From: Sphaerolaimus hirsutus
Taxonomy: Eukaryota > Nematoda > Chromadorea > Monhysterida > Sphaerolaimidae
Direction of reading: 5' to 3'
Assembly (NCBI GenBank): GCA_964036195.1
Contig: OZ038458.1
Location: 372,001-436,000 of the forward strand
DNA length: 64,000 nt
The notes under the pieces: generated by a model
What the model was told of the DNA's origin: nothing
The model's input: the letters and a program-made list of their open reading frames with translations, nothing else
Database searches by the model: none
Shown here: one piece after another, positions 1 through 11,494 of the stretch
Numbering within the stretch: position 1 is the stretch's first letter
How the letters are laid out: every line of letters begins with the position of its first letter
Program-made: the position numbers and the translations under genes

Positions 1-356
1 AATCGTGAAAAATATAAATATCAGAAAATCTTATATTTTCTGAGATTTTCGGAGATTTTTTTAATATAAATCTCCCATAGATTTTTTCAATGCTATTCGT
101 AATTTCAAGGCAGATCATCAAATTGTCTTTATTTATTGATAGACATTTTCTGACCTTGTGCTAATTCCGCAAGTTATTTACTTTTTGTAAATATAAGTTT
201 TCATTTTTCACTTCCGGAAAAACGGCAGTTATTTGAAAAAAATAAACATAAAAAGGATATTTACAGACAAAAATTGGCAGCGTTTGTCAAGCAATCTATC
301 TAAGGGTAATTTTTTCATAAAAACCCAAATTTCAAAGCGCGAACTCACCCTCACAG

Positions 357-3300
357 ACGCGTCAACTGCGCGAACAGGTCGGCAACAGCACTTCGCGCTT
401 GTCTCACACAACTGGCTTGATACAGTTCTGCATTGAGGTACTCAAGGAGCCCGACCCGGCCGCCTTTTTGCAGGTATTTTTGTAGCTTGTGTTCATTTTT
501 TTTGTTTTTTTTTGTTTATTGGGGATGAGTGGGAGATTTTTATCTTTCAATTGGAAACGGTGTTTTCTGAAGATCCTGCCGAATACATGCGGATTTGCCG
601 ACTTGAGTCTGAGTGCACTTCACAAGTCTGGTGTTAGTGAGGTGTGTTCACACTTCACTTCACTGAAATAAATAAATATTATCACTATGCTCACAGTTGA
701 CCGGCCACGATATAACTTGAACAAGTGCATTTCACCAATTTTTTAGTGACGGAGGAAATTTAATACGGTTCGATGAAGTGTGATGTTTCACGCCGTGCCA
801 TTTTTTGGTATTGATGTATGAGTTGAAATTCATTTGGGAATCGATTTCCATCACGATCAACTACATTTTTCTCCAACTGACAAATGTTCAAATAATAAAA
901 AAGTCAACTAGAACATAAATCCCATTGAAACTGATAAAGTGACTGAAATGACATAAAACTACGCAGGTGAGCCGCATGCTGATCAACAGAGCAGCGAATG
1001 CAGAATTGGGTTTCCAAAGGGACATGTCCCAATGGATGAACCAGACTGGGACAGCCTCTGCCAGCCAAGCGCAGGGACAATCCCAACCTCAAAGCCACAA
1101 TTCCAAAAGTCACAGCCATAAAGGTGCACACAAATCTGCTGCGGCCATGTTTGACTATTGTCTGGATGTGGATTCAGTTTTGGAATGCATCCAACAATTG
1201 GATTTTGCACAGTTGAAAGGTGAGAATAGTTATTTTGCCTAGGTACCTATATTATTCTGAGAACATTGGTTTAAACTGGGATAGTATTAAATCAACCTAA
1301 CATCACCAATCATATCGAAAAAATACACCGCCTACAAAATACACCGACAAAAACGTATATTTACTATTATGTCAACTTTTAATATAGTTTTATACAAAGC
1401 TTCATGTCAAGTGTCAATTCCATTCAAGTGTCTGTCACTTTCAATTTCAAAATCTCATTCATACCCAAAATCTAAGTTCCAAACATTTACCTTAACCTCC
1501 CTCCCACATCACAGCACCCGGCGCACCCACCATAATAGCAGAGGAGTGTTCAGCGGAAAACAACAGCGTGACAGTGTCATGGCGGCCGCCAGGGGGCGCC
1601 CACGTGCTCGGCTATAGTTTACAATTGGATGCGACAAACACAGGGACCCAATTCAAAGAGGTCTACAATGGCAGATCCACTGTGTGCACTGTGGACGGAC
1701 TTCACTTTAACACCCTTTATCATGCCAGGGTGCATGCTTATAATAGAGCTGGCAGGGGTCCAGAATCTGAGCCCATTGGCTTGCATACTGCTGAAGGTTT
1801 GTTAGGTGGAGGATGTGCTTGTTGTGTGAGTGTTATGTAATATATACTGGGCGGACATGATACTCTGCCCTCGCACTCATTTATGTCTCACGTTGGAAGC
1901 GTGCCAGTGATAATAAAGCATGCGATTTTTGAGTAAAAGATGAAAAATCATTGTTGTGAATAAGTTAACAAATAGCCTTTTAACAGAGATGACTTTTTTC
2001 AACTTTCTGTGAAAATCGCATGTGTAAGAGATCGTTGGCACGCTTCCAGGGGGAACCACGCGTGCAGGGTGTAAAGTAACTGGGGTATACCAGATATTTT
2101 TGGTGGGGTACTATACTATTTATTTCATTTGATCTACAAAATTTCACACTGTAATTTTATACGTCACATTGGAATTGTCTGCCTGTGACTGTTCAAACCC
2201 CACAAGTAACATAAGGGATGACGTCACCAAAATGCTATGTTGCTCAATTTGATGTTGGTATTGGCATTGCAAAAATGGTTAATTTTGAGAAAATATAACT
2301 CAATCTCATAAAATCTCTCAAAAAGAAAATATAATCAAATCTCCTGAACTAATGCAGAGAAAATATGATTAAATCTCTCTGAAAAATGCAGGAAAATATA
2401 ATATAATTTTTTTTAAACACTGAAAATAAAAATAAAAATTTGATTTTTTGATATTTTTGCAAACAAAAATATCCACAGATTTGTTCAATGCCACAATCTG
2501 ATGGAAATCATAAAATTTCTGGCTTTGGGAAGTATGGATGGGCAAACTGGTATACTGGGGGAACACAAACACCACCCTTCAAATATATCTACTTTAATGC
2601 TTCTATCTTTTTCAGTTGCCTGGTTCCCATTTGATACGGAAAATGCACACAAGGATTTGGTGTTTTCAAATGAAGGTCATTCAGTGTCAACCAGCTGTTT
2701 TGAACACAGAGTTGCCCTTGGAGCTGTGGGCTTTTCAAGAGGTAAATAATTTTAAAGTTCAAATCTTTTTTTGTCAAAAAAAAAATCACACCAAAATGTG
2801 CAAAAATACTTCAAACCACAGGTGTCCATTATTGGGAAATTACCATTGATAGACATGAGTGCAATGCCGATGTGGTTGTGGGAATTGCCAGAAAAGCAGT
2901 GGATAGAAGTATCATGCTTGGTTGGTTTGGCTGGTGTGGCGACTTGTTGAAGAATTGTTCTGCATCTATGTGAAAGCTTGAAACCAGACTTTTTAAATAA
3001 AAAGTGTAGGAGAAAATTGCTCTACACACACACACTCCAACAATTTTCACAATTTTTCACTAAACATATTTTCAACTGTAACTTTGATAACTCACAAATA
3101 AGCATTTGAGTTTACCAAAACAAGGTGACCATCAATTACAGTTGATGGGTGCCAAAGAAAATTTTTCTGTAAACTCAAATGCATTAAAAGCAGAGTTGTA
3201 CAAATACTGGTATTTTCGGAAAACGTAAACGTAAACGTAAATACCTTTTCTAAATTGTGAGTATTAATACTGAAAACGTAAAATACTTTTAAAATACACG

Positions 3301-4646
3301 GGTAAACGTAAAAAAAACGTAAACGTAAATTTTTTTTTGAAGTGCACAACCCGTGATCAGATGCATTGAAAAACACTTTTGTTTATACTATTTCAAGCAT
3401 TTCTCGGCTAATACGATCACATTTTTGCTTACCTATGTTATTTATCAAACAATTAAGCAGCTAATTGGCCAAAAATATAAATTGTATTTATTGTATCAGA
3501 AAAAAGTTCAAAAATGCACTGTTTTTGTGCATTTTCCATACGATTTTTACGTTTTCTCTGGTACCCGGGTAATTGTGCCAGGAAAACGTAACAAAACGTA
3601 ATGGTATTTTTGGAAAACGTAAACGTAAACGTAAATATAAATACCCAAATAACCGGGTATTTCGGGTAAACGTAAATACGTTTTTCCAACTCTGATTAAA
3701 AGCTTATTTTTGAAGTTTTTATATTTCAGTTTATAGTACTATAGTATTTATGAGTAGGCACAATGATCCTAAAATACCTTTCTAAGTTCATTTTTAAGTG
3801 CTAGTTTATAGTACTATAGTATTTATGAGTAGGCACAATGATCCTAAAATACCTTTCTAAGTTCATTTTTAAGTGCTTTTTTCAAGTTCTAAGTGCAATG
3901 ATCCTAAACTGCAGGTACTTTGATTCACATTCAATCAATCTCCCAATTAAACAACACCTAAAATAACCACCCAGGTAAAGACTCCCACGGCTGGGCAATC
4001 TACATCGATGGCAAGCGCTCGTGGCTGCTACACAACAACACACACCAAGATAGGAGGAATTCTGGCATCGTGCCAAGTTGCACCAGAGAGGCCACTCATA
4101 TTGCAGTTTTGGGTGTGAAATTGGACTGTGACAATGGCACATTGACTTTTAGTGTCAATGACCATAGGAGAGGAGCCATGGAGAATAAAGCGGCTTTTAC
4201 GTGAGTGCTTTTTCTTGAACTATTCAAGTGTTTTGCAGTTGGTTTTAGACCAAAATTAAGTTGTGATATGGTTTTGCTCCAGAACACAGTGAGATACAGA
4301 TCTCATGTCAAGTGAAATGATCACAAAAAATGATTAAATAATTCAGACCCAGTTTTCAAAATTAATATTTCAGTTTCACATCCAGCATGGGTGATGTTAG
4401 TATGATAAATACCTATATAAAGTTCCAAGTTTCCCAATTACACCATCTCTCCAATCTACACAAAAATCAATCAACCACAATCACTCCACATGCAGTGACC
4501 TCCCCCGCGGCGTGTACTACCCCGCAGTCGCTGTCAACAGAAATGCACAAGTCACAGTACACTCGGGACTGGCAGCTCCATCTAGAAGCAGCAGTGAGGG
4601 CACTAATAGTGATGATAATTGTGCTGAGGTGGTGAAAAATTGTTAA
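357..4646 (+). CDS. TRIM9: TRIM9-like E3 ubiquitin ligase, C-terminal seven exons (5' partial)
   Basis: Exons 357-473, 967-1219, 1515-1796, 2616-2741, 2822-2920, 3975-4200 and 4496-4646 (stop TAA). Splice phases agree at every junction and the sum is 418 codons, so 417 residues are visible. Order: end of the coiled coil ([20 protein letters not shown]), COS box exon (SRMLINR ... [20 protein letters not shown]), a fibronectin type III exon (VSWRPPGG ... [16 protein letters not shown]), then a B30.2/SPRY domain over four exons ([52 protein letters not shown]). This is the TRIM9/TRIM67 class I architecture; in other animals the protein is a neuronal ubiquitin ligase in axon guidance and vesicle fusion. 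The RING and B-boxes must lie left of the window. The last two donors (after 2920 and 4200) are GTTGGT and GTGAGT, the first one weak. The intron 473-967 and the other introns carry simple repeats and transposons. Confidence 0.93.
1843..2089. mobile_element. MITE, GGCGGACATGATACTCTGCC family, copy 1
   Basis: In the TRIM9 intron after the fibronectin exon. It begins TATACTGGGCGGACATGATA and ends GGGTATA, with an internal GGAAGCGTGCCA / TGGCACGCTTCC inverted pair. A second copy lies in the opposite orientation at 56812-57057. Confidence 0.7.
2270..2470. repeat. AAATCTC / GAGAAAATAT low-complexity repeat
   Basis: Repeats of aaaatctc and gagaaaatataa. The same vocabulary occurs at 1-100, 59085-59245, 60005-60165 and 61075-61140, with the arms inverted, so these are fragments of one hairpin-forming family. 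The copy at 1-100 is cut by the window edge. Confidence 0.55.
3191..3694. mobile_element. hAT-type MITE with AACGTAAACGT arrays (CAGAGTTG cap)
   Basis: Starts CAGAGTTG, ends CAACTCTG, flanked by the exact 8-bp duplication ATTAAAAG (3183-3190 and 3695-3702). Both arms carry repeats of acgtaa and cgtaaa facing inward. It sits in a TRIM9 intron. Confidence 0.88.
3727..3877. repeat. 75-bp tandem duplication
   Basis: Two adjacent, essentially identical copies of a 75-bp unit beginning gtttatagtactatagtat, the second starting at 3804. About 100 bases upstream of the TRIM9 exon at 3975. Confidence 0.9.
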
Positions 4647-4689
4647 CTGTAGATTTTGTTGAAGGGTGGCCATGTGATTTTTAATGAAG

Positions 4690-5125
4690 CTACAGGGGTT
4701 AAGTAAGGGGTGGGGGTTACCCCCCAAGCACTCCAGCTATGTATATATACCAGGTCCCGTTCAGCTATTTATCTAGCAGATACAAATATTGAACAACCAA
4801 ATTTTTGGCAAATATCTCCTGAACCCCTAACAAATCAGCGATCTATTTATCTATCTGGAGCAATTTTTAAAAAAATATGCCCAAATTTTGAGAAAAATTG
4901 CTAATTCATAGATTTTTGCATATTTGACCTTCAAAATCACCAGTTCATGTGCCTTATTGGCTATTTTCAGCTAAATAAATTGCTTATTTTTTATCTATTT
5001 TATCCCATTTTGCGTTCAACACTCTAAAACTTATAGATTCAACCGATGTGAACCCCACCAGAATTTTTTTTAGCTATCTATCCCTTTTGTGAAGCAATTT
5101 ACTATGTATCTGATTGAACCCCTGC
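4690..5125. repeat. CAGCTATCTATC / AACCCC repeat
   Basis: Motifs tagctatctatc, gaacccctgc and a run of C around 4710-4725. Related stretches occur at 7390-7525, 10120-10200, 10890-11400, 24080-24250, 25205-25690, 32660-32730, 33660-33780 and 61300-61385, with gatagatagctg on the opposite strand. A dispersed family whose ends I could not fix. Confidence 0.5.
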
Positions 5126-5496
5126 ATGGGTCCAAATCCACAAACCCCATGTGGAGCTGTATATGCATAAACCACCACAATTCTTGATACTATATATTTA
5201 TGTAGCCATTTAAAATTGCATCACACAGCTACTTTTGTGTCACATAATTCATATTTTGACTTCATATTCATTTACAGTTTAATATTCAGTGTACCTACCT
5301 AACTTATTTGTCTAAATCCCTCTTGGACATTGATTACTGCCATGTCAAATCTGAAATATATGGCATTCAATTCTTATGTATTTACAATCAAAATTTCCCA
5401 TGTTTGTGTCATTTTCATGTGATTTGAAAGTCCTTAATGTAGAATTTTTGTTGATATTTTAAGCTTTATCGTTGTCATTGTGTATGTGTTTTCTAC

Positions 5497-5502
5497 AATA
5501 AA
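5497..5502 (+). promoter_or_regulatory. Candidate polyadenylation signals of TRIM9
   Basis: AATAAA hexamers lie on the sense strand after the TRIM9 stop codon at 4974-4979, 5497-5502 and 5749-5754. The sequence 5130-5800 looks unique and AT-rich like a 3' UTR. Which one is used cannot be told from sequence alone. Confidence 0.4.
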
Positions 5503-6309
5503 TCAGTGTTCATATTGATAATTATACTTCATTCATGATTACTTTTGAATTGTGAATGATGCCTATTATTGACATTACATTCTTTAAATTTATTTACTAG
5601 TTTCATTCATTTGATTTCAATGATTTCTGAGAAGCTGATCTATCCATTTTTAATGCACTTTCTCTATGATTTCAATTGCCATAGACATTTATTGGAAATG
5701 TTAATAGGTATCTAGTGAAGTAATTCAGTATACATATGTGAATGGATGAATAAAATGAATACCTTATTGCCGAAACTTTTGCTCTGAAATAACACTGTTA
5801 TGTAAAATATACACAATTTATTTTATAAAAAATATGTCCACAAAATGCAGTTGCATTAAAGCACTGAAATCATGAAATGTGGTACAGAAAAAATTTCTTC
5901 ATCCTTCTTGATGTACAGAAAAACTATATTTAATAATGAGACTAAAGCAGTGTGCCAGAATCTTTTTACACAATCATTCAGCTTGGGTGGAATAAAAGAT
6001 TTTATGATAAAAATCATGTGACATCGCACTGTTTTCAACTGAATATGGTCCGGTCAGTTCAGGATCAGATAAAATTATTAAAAATGTCACGTCCAAATAT
6101 TTACATGAAAATGTATGGTATACAATCACTGGAGTCTGGTAATAGTCTACAATATTTGGTGGACTTTGTTTCAGCGTTTTTTGGTCTAAGGTCACATAAA
6201 TATTTAAGTCCATATTCAAACATCACATATTATGTTCATGAAGAAAAAACTAGGGATTGAGCATAAATCAAACAGCATGTCCAGTGTGAAAAACGAGGCC
6301 GCAGCGTTC

Positions 6310-6455
6310 TTACGTTAGCACGTTGTAAAGTGTAACGTTAAGTGTCAAATATCTTCTAAAATGTCAATAAAAAACTTTATTACTGCATGGTTTGACACTT
6401 TGCATGACAAATGACATTTGACACTTGACTCCACACTTTACAGTGTGCGAGACAG
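6310..6455. mobile_element. Hairpin MITE, TGTAAAGTGT family, diverged copy
   Basis: Left arm ttgtaaagtgtaacgttaag, right arm tgacacttgactccacactttaca, with internal gtttgacactttgcatgaca. Same family as 16181-16325 and others. Confidence 0.55.
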
Positions 6456-7390
6456 GCGCAGAACAACTTCTTGAATTCTTGTTTGTTCTTCAAAGTTCCA
6501 CGTACAATAACAGGGCGCGGGGGCGGGCACCTATTAAGGCGGAGTGCCGAAACTTTTTTCACGATGGGTGATTTCTTCTCAACACTCCGCCTTCCTCGAT
6601 ACCTTTACGTGGAACGCGCCAAGCAAATGAGTATAGATTCTTCTAGGTAGGCCGATCAAAATTTAAAACATCCCGCAAAATTAAAATGTCAAGTAATAAG
6701 ATTTTCCGGCGAAAATGAACGAAAAAGCGTCTCAAACTTTGAAAGTGCGTCTACCGCGTTTTGTCGTCTCCTTCCCTGATGTTCCAATGATTATCTGAAC
6801 GCCTTCACCAGGGATTATCAAAGTATGGGCGTATCATCTAATGAATGTTTTCAACCATTGGTTCGTTCTGTGGTGTTTTTTATTCGAAATGACAGTATTG
6901 TAAAATTGTTGAGCCATTACTCGTGGCATTTCGAGCGACATTCGGTCAATTTTAGCTCTGTCAGAGTTGTAGTAGAGCCCTGAAGGAAGTAATTCGGTAG
7001 AAACGCGTCTGTGCCGTTTTTCTTGTCTGCCGACTGCCGTGCGTAATGTTGGCACTGTGCCAGGCACCTATGTTTTGTCCATTTGTCTCGCGTATTTGCT
7101 GTTTTCGACCAGATCATACGCATGCTGTATTGGGTCTATTTCCGTCACTCAGTTCACCGTTAGCCACCGGTGGCCGTGGCCCTCAAAGATTATGCCGCCA
7201 GACACCAGACCGATTTTATCTTCTCGCCGCTCCATCCTCTATGGTGAGTGTTCCGTACAGCAAATTTAGGAGAAACGTGTGGCGCACCCGTAGTCAATTC
7301 CGCGAAAAAAAAACTCGTCAATGCCTTTTTTGGTGATGAAATTTCTGTCGGTTTCTTAAGCATTAATTCCGCAATAAACCAGGTGGGCAA
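6456..7390. other. No gene recognised, moderately GC-rich
   Basis: Open frames here are short and have no recognisable motif. The base composition (for example 6990-7230) is more exon-like than its surroundings, so a 5' UTR or an unrecognised exon is possible, but nothing supports a call. Confidence 0.3.
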
Positions 7391-7990
7391 GTCCAGGGGT
7401 ATCTTAAATTTCGACCCTAGTAGGGTGGATAGATAGCAAATTGGCAAAAATTTTGCCTCCTGGATAGATAGATAGCTGGGCGGTTTGGGGGGGGGGTAAC
7501 CCCCCCCCCCCCTCAACCCACCCCCACCCCTGGCTTACACAGACATAATTAGAACGGGCTTGCGTAAGCTGTAAGTGTCATCCCTACGTAAACGAGTAAA
7601 TTTATATGTATCCATTTCAGCGTTTATATGTCCAGCGCTCTTTTCAACCGCGTTTTTGAAAAGTAGTTTCCCAAAAATCGTGCGGATGCCGACATGGCTG
7701 CACTGCTGGGAATTGCACTGTGTTTTGAGTGTGAACTTTAGAAATGTCTGGAATTTTTTAAATAAAAACTTTAAAAAGCGCTTTTTTATAGCGGGCCGTT
7801 GAAAAAAGTACATTCCCGTCCGTACTCCCCCTATTGCAGCCGGCAGCTGGACGCGTGCCAAAATACAGCTGGCCACTTGCCCAACTGGTGCCCAGTTGTT
7901 CTCGCTGCACCTGCACCGCTCGTCTTCCCCGATGTAGTTGAGTGTTTCTGTTTGCATGGGTTAGTTTGGGATTTTATGGGTAGCAGGGAC

Positions 7991-8880
7991 CAGTGGCGTA
8001 GCCAGGGGAGGCGGGGGGGCGCCGCCCCCCCCCCCCCTTCCGGGGTGAGACATGCAGGGACGTATCCAGGATTTTTGAGCGGGGGGGGGCTGTTTGTTTA
8101 CGGAGCCCGGCGAACGGGGGGGGCTCAGCCCCCCCCCCTAAAATTTTACCTGTACAGTGGCGGAATGGCGCCATGGCGCTGGCGCCATTTGTAGACGCCA
8201 CGCCATGGCGCCATTGGCGTTGGCGCTGGCGCCATGAACCGCTGATATGTATGTAAATATACATACATATGGAGAGATGGGCACGAAATTCAACGTATTT
8301 TACAGATATTTGAGGGTACAGGTGCCGATTTTCCAATAATCCCGTGGACGGTGGAACAATGCGCGCTCGCGCACAAAATTTTTACATAGCACCTTGGAAA
8401 TTAGTACCGAAAACGGCATTTTCCTCGATTTTTTCCGGTCTCACCCGGGAACGGGGGGGGGCCCCGCCCCCCCCCCTGGATACGTCCTTGGAGACATGAG
8501 AAATGTACGGAAACGTGTTCTGGTGTAACGATTTTGAGGCCACTTTGCATAAATTTTGCGCGCAAGCGCGCATTTTCGCTTCACGTGAGGGCTATTTTAG
8601 CTTTACAGGTCAGGACTGCCAGAATTTCTATCAAAATACATTGAAATTTTCTCATGTCGCTCTATATGTTTGTAAAATGCATACATATACAGCGGCGTTT
8701 GACGCCAATGCGAACGCCAATGGCACCATGGCGTGGCGCCTACGAATGGCGCCAGCGCCATGGCGAAACTCCCTTACGACAGGTGTAAAATTTTAGGGGT
8801 GGGGGGCGCGGCCCCCCCCCCCGTTCGCCGGGCTCCGTAAACAATCTGCCCCCCGCTCAAAAATCCAGGCTACGCCACTG
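7991..8880. mobile_element. hAT-type element B nested in A
   Basis: Begins CAGTGGCGTAGCCAGG, ends CCAGGCTACGCCACTG (perfect inverted termini), flanked by GCAGGGAC at 7983-7990 and 8881-8888. It contains element C. Confidence 0.92.
8055..8490. mobile_element. hAT-type element C nested in B
   Basis: Begins CAGGGACGTATCCAGG, ends CTGGATACGTCCTTG, flanked by GAGACATG at 8047-8054 and 8491-8498 (exact). Internal palindromic ggcgccatggcgctggcgcc block. Confidence 0.92.
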
Positions 8881-8951
8881 GCAGGGACGTAGCCAGAATT
8901 TTTGAGCGGGAGGGGGAGCGGATTGTATACGGAGCCCGGCGAATGGGGGCC

Positions 8952-9398
8952 TAGGGTTCAAATGGGATTGACTTTTCGGGATCGGGATTGGTTTTTTGAG
9001 ATTTCGGGATCGGGATCGGGATTGGCCGGGATTGGGGTCGCGGGATCGGGATCGGGATTGGCATTTTTTCGGGATCGGGATTGGGGTCTTGGGATAGAGA
9101 TTTTGGCCAATGTTTTGGCATCCACAGTTGTTCATAAAGGTCTAAAAACACTGTTGGATGCCAGTAACGTGGCATAAAATGAACGCTGGGGGTTTGCGTT
9201 CACATTTTTGCATGCAAAAACGTCGTTTTTTCACGTTTGATAATTTCTACTAATTTTTCCGGGATCGGGAACCCGGACTTTGGAGTTTCTCGGGATCGGG
9301 ATCGGGATTTGAAAAGTTTCGGGATCGGGATCGGGACTGCTAAAACCCGGGAATTTCACGGGATCCGGGATCGGGATCGGGATCCCGTTTGAACCCTA
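8952..9398. mobile_element. hAT-type MITE with CGGGAT arrays (TAGGGTTC cap)
   Basis: Begins TAGGGTTCAAATGGGAT, ends ATCCCGTTTGAACCCTA, flanked by TGGGGGCC at 8944-8951 and 9399-9406 (exact). Interior is mostly cgggatcgggatt repeats. Confidence 0.9.
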
Positions 9399-9503
9399 TG
9401 GGGGCCCCCCCTAAAATTTGCCCCTCGTGGTAAAGGAATGCATTCGAAGGCGACACGCCATTGCGTCATTGGCGCCAAATAATGCCGTACTGTATGTGTT
9501 TTT

Positions 9504-9850
9504 CAGGGACGTATCTAGGATTTTTGAGCGGGGGGGGCTGCTTGTTTACGGAGCCCGGCGAGGGGGGGGGGGCCAAAAAATTTTTAGCTACATAGTGGCG
9601 GAATGGCGCCATGGCGCTGGCGCTATTAGTAGGCGCCACGCCATGGCGCCATTGGCGTTGGCGTCAGCGCCATGGAACGCTGTATATGTATGTAAATATA
9701 CATACAAAACAGCAAAAAGCACAACATTTTTAATGATTTGCGGCCACATGGAGCAAATCTCATGATAATACCTTATATCTGGTGAAGAATGCGCGCAAAA
9801 TTTTTTACGCTGACGTTGAAAAAGTCGCATTTTCTGGTCACTTACTGGTC
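9504..9850. mobile_element. Truncated hAT-type element D nested in A
   Basis: Starts CAGGGACGTATCTAGG inside element A and carries the CGGAGCCCGGCGA and GGCGCCATGGCGC blocks, but the right terminus is missing; A's sequence resumes near 9851 (compare the uninterrupted relative at 33021-33409). Confidence 0.65.
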
Positions 9851-10198
9851 ACTATACAGCGACCGGGACACATTTTGAGTGATTTTTTGGTTCAAAACCA
9901 TAGGTATGAATAAAGCATGCCGTGCGGCGCCGAAATGCGCGCTTGCTGCGCGCAAAATTTTATCCGTCTACCAACAAAATCGCTTTATGGAAGTGCCATT
10001 TCTGGCATATTTTTCTGTCCGATCCGGGAAGGGGGCGCCCCCCCCCGGCTACGTCCTTGATGGGTAGCCCTGCACTGCAATTGCAAGGGGCTGGCCGTGA
10101 ATTTTATTAATTTTTGGAGGTTCACGTTGGTCCAGGGGTCTCAAAGATTTTGGCCCTGGCCGGATAGATAGCAAATCGCTCCTCCGGAGGGATAGATA

Positions 10199-10893
10199 TA
10201 GGGATGGCAAGCGCTTTTTTTAAGCGCTTTTTTTTAAAAAAACGCCGCTTTTTTTAAAAAAAAGCGCAAGGGTCCCAGCGCTTTTTTTTAAAAAAAGCGC
10301 TGGCAAAAAATTTTGTACTCATGCACTAGGTATTTTGCAATTTTTTTTGGGTGCAAGCGCATAATTTCTTATGCAAATTGCCATTTGTTGTTGTTTTCAT
10401 TGGTTTTGTAGCATTTTAGTGGCATTGCTTCTAGTAATAATAAGTTGAGGAGATATGTCAGTGTAGTAAATAATATCCAGCCAATGTGCTTCCACTTTTC
10501 TACAGTGTGAAACATCACTGTCATGTATTAGCCTTCTTTTATAGCCAAATGTAAGCACTATTTCATGCTTTACGTCACTTGCAGTCAAGGAACATTCAAA
10601 AACGGCAATATACATCATGAGTCAACATAAAATTGGATTTTTTTGGCAGAAATCAGCACTTATAATGCTATCAGATGATTACACAGCCATTCTATGGCTA
10701 TATATCATCACAAGTACTGCCACTTGTCTGATATACCTGTATATATTGACTCAGGACCATATTTGGGAGCTTTTTAGGTAACGTCTTGACATTTTTTGAA
10801 AAAAAGCGAAAAAAGCGCGTTTTTTTCAAAAAAGCGCTTTTTTTTAAAAAAAAAGCGGGGCCGTTAAAAAAAAGCGCTTTTTTTCCATCCCTA
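10199..10893. mobile_element. hAT-type MITE with AAAAAGCGC arrays (TAGGGATGG cap)
   Basis: Begins TAGGGATGG, ends CCATCCCTA, flanked by GATAGATA at 10191-10198 and 10894-10901. Both ends are made of aaaaaagcgcttttttt palindromes. The duplication lies in a gata-rich repeat, so it is slightly less decisive. Confidence 0.82.
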
Positions 10894-11494
10894 GATAGAT
10901 AGCTGAAAATTTTCTGGGGGGGGACTCGCTGGGGCAAAATATATAGGCTTTTTCAATGCATAGAAAGGCTGAAAGGGGAAAAAATCGCTAAAACAGGTTA
11001 AAAGTAGCTAAAATAGGCTAAAAATCGGTGTATAAACATGTGTATAGACGAAAGCCGCGATTTTGAAGGTGAAAAAATTATAAAAAGGTACGAAAATTAG
11101 CGATTTTGAGCGAAAATTGCATCGAAATTTCTCAAAAATCGCTCAGATAGGCAGATAGCTGGCCTATTTGGGGATAGATAGCCAAAAAATTTGCCTCCGG
11201 GATAGATAGATAGCTGAGCGACCACTGGGATAGATAGATAGTTGGGGGATTTGGGGGGAGCAGCCCCGCCCCCCCCAGGGGTCTCCAGAATTTTGGTCCT
11301 CGAGGGGGCTGAATAGATAGCAAATCGCTCCTCCGGAGGGATAGATAGCTGAAAATTTTTCTGGGAGGGGGGATGGCGGGGGCACAATATATAGGCTTTT
11401 TCAAGGTTAAGAAGGCAGAAAGGGGAAAAAATCGCTAAAAATCAGTTAAAAGTAGCCAAAGTAGGTAAAAATGGCTAAAAAGGTATATAACATG

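Larger units (their letters stand above)
7984..10059. mobile_element. Outer hAT-type element A of a nested cluster
   Basis: Begins CAGGGAC and ends GGCTACGTCCTTG, flanked by ATGGGTAG at 7976-7983 and 10060-10067 (exact). Its own body is interrupted by element B after seven bases, by a TAGGGTTC element at 8952-9398, and by element D at about 9504-9850. Contains the G/C-run, CGGAGCCCGGCGAA and GGCGCC blocks typical of the family. Confidence 0.85.

Noticed and set aside
6834..7123. Possible exon in the GC-richer block
   Set aside because: Frames on both strands are open for similar lengths and none resembles a known protein; not called.
8974..9135. Open frames rich in RDPNP / GSGSG repeats
   Set aside because: Translation of the CGGGAT array inside a transposon.
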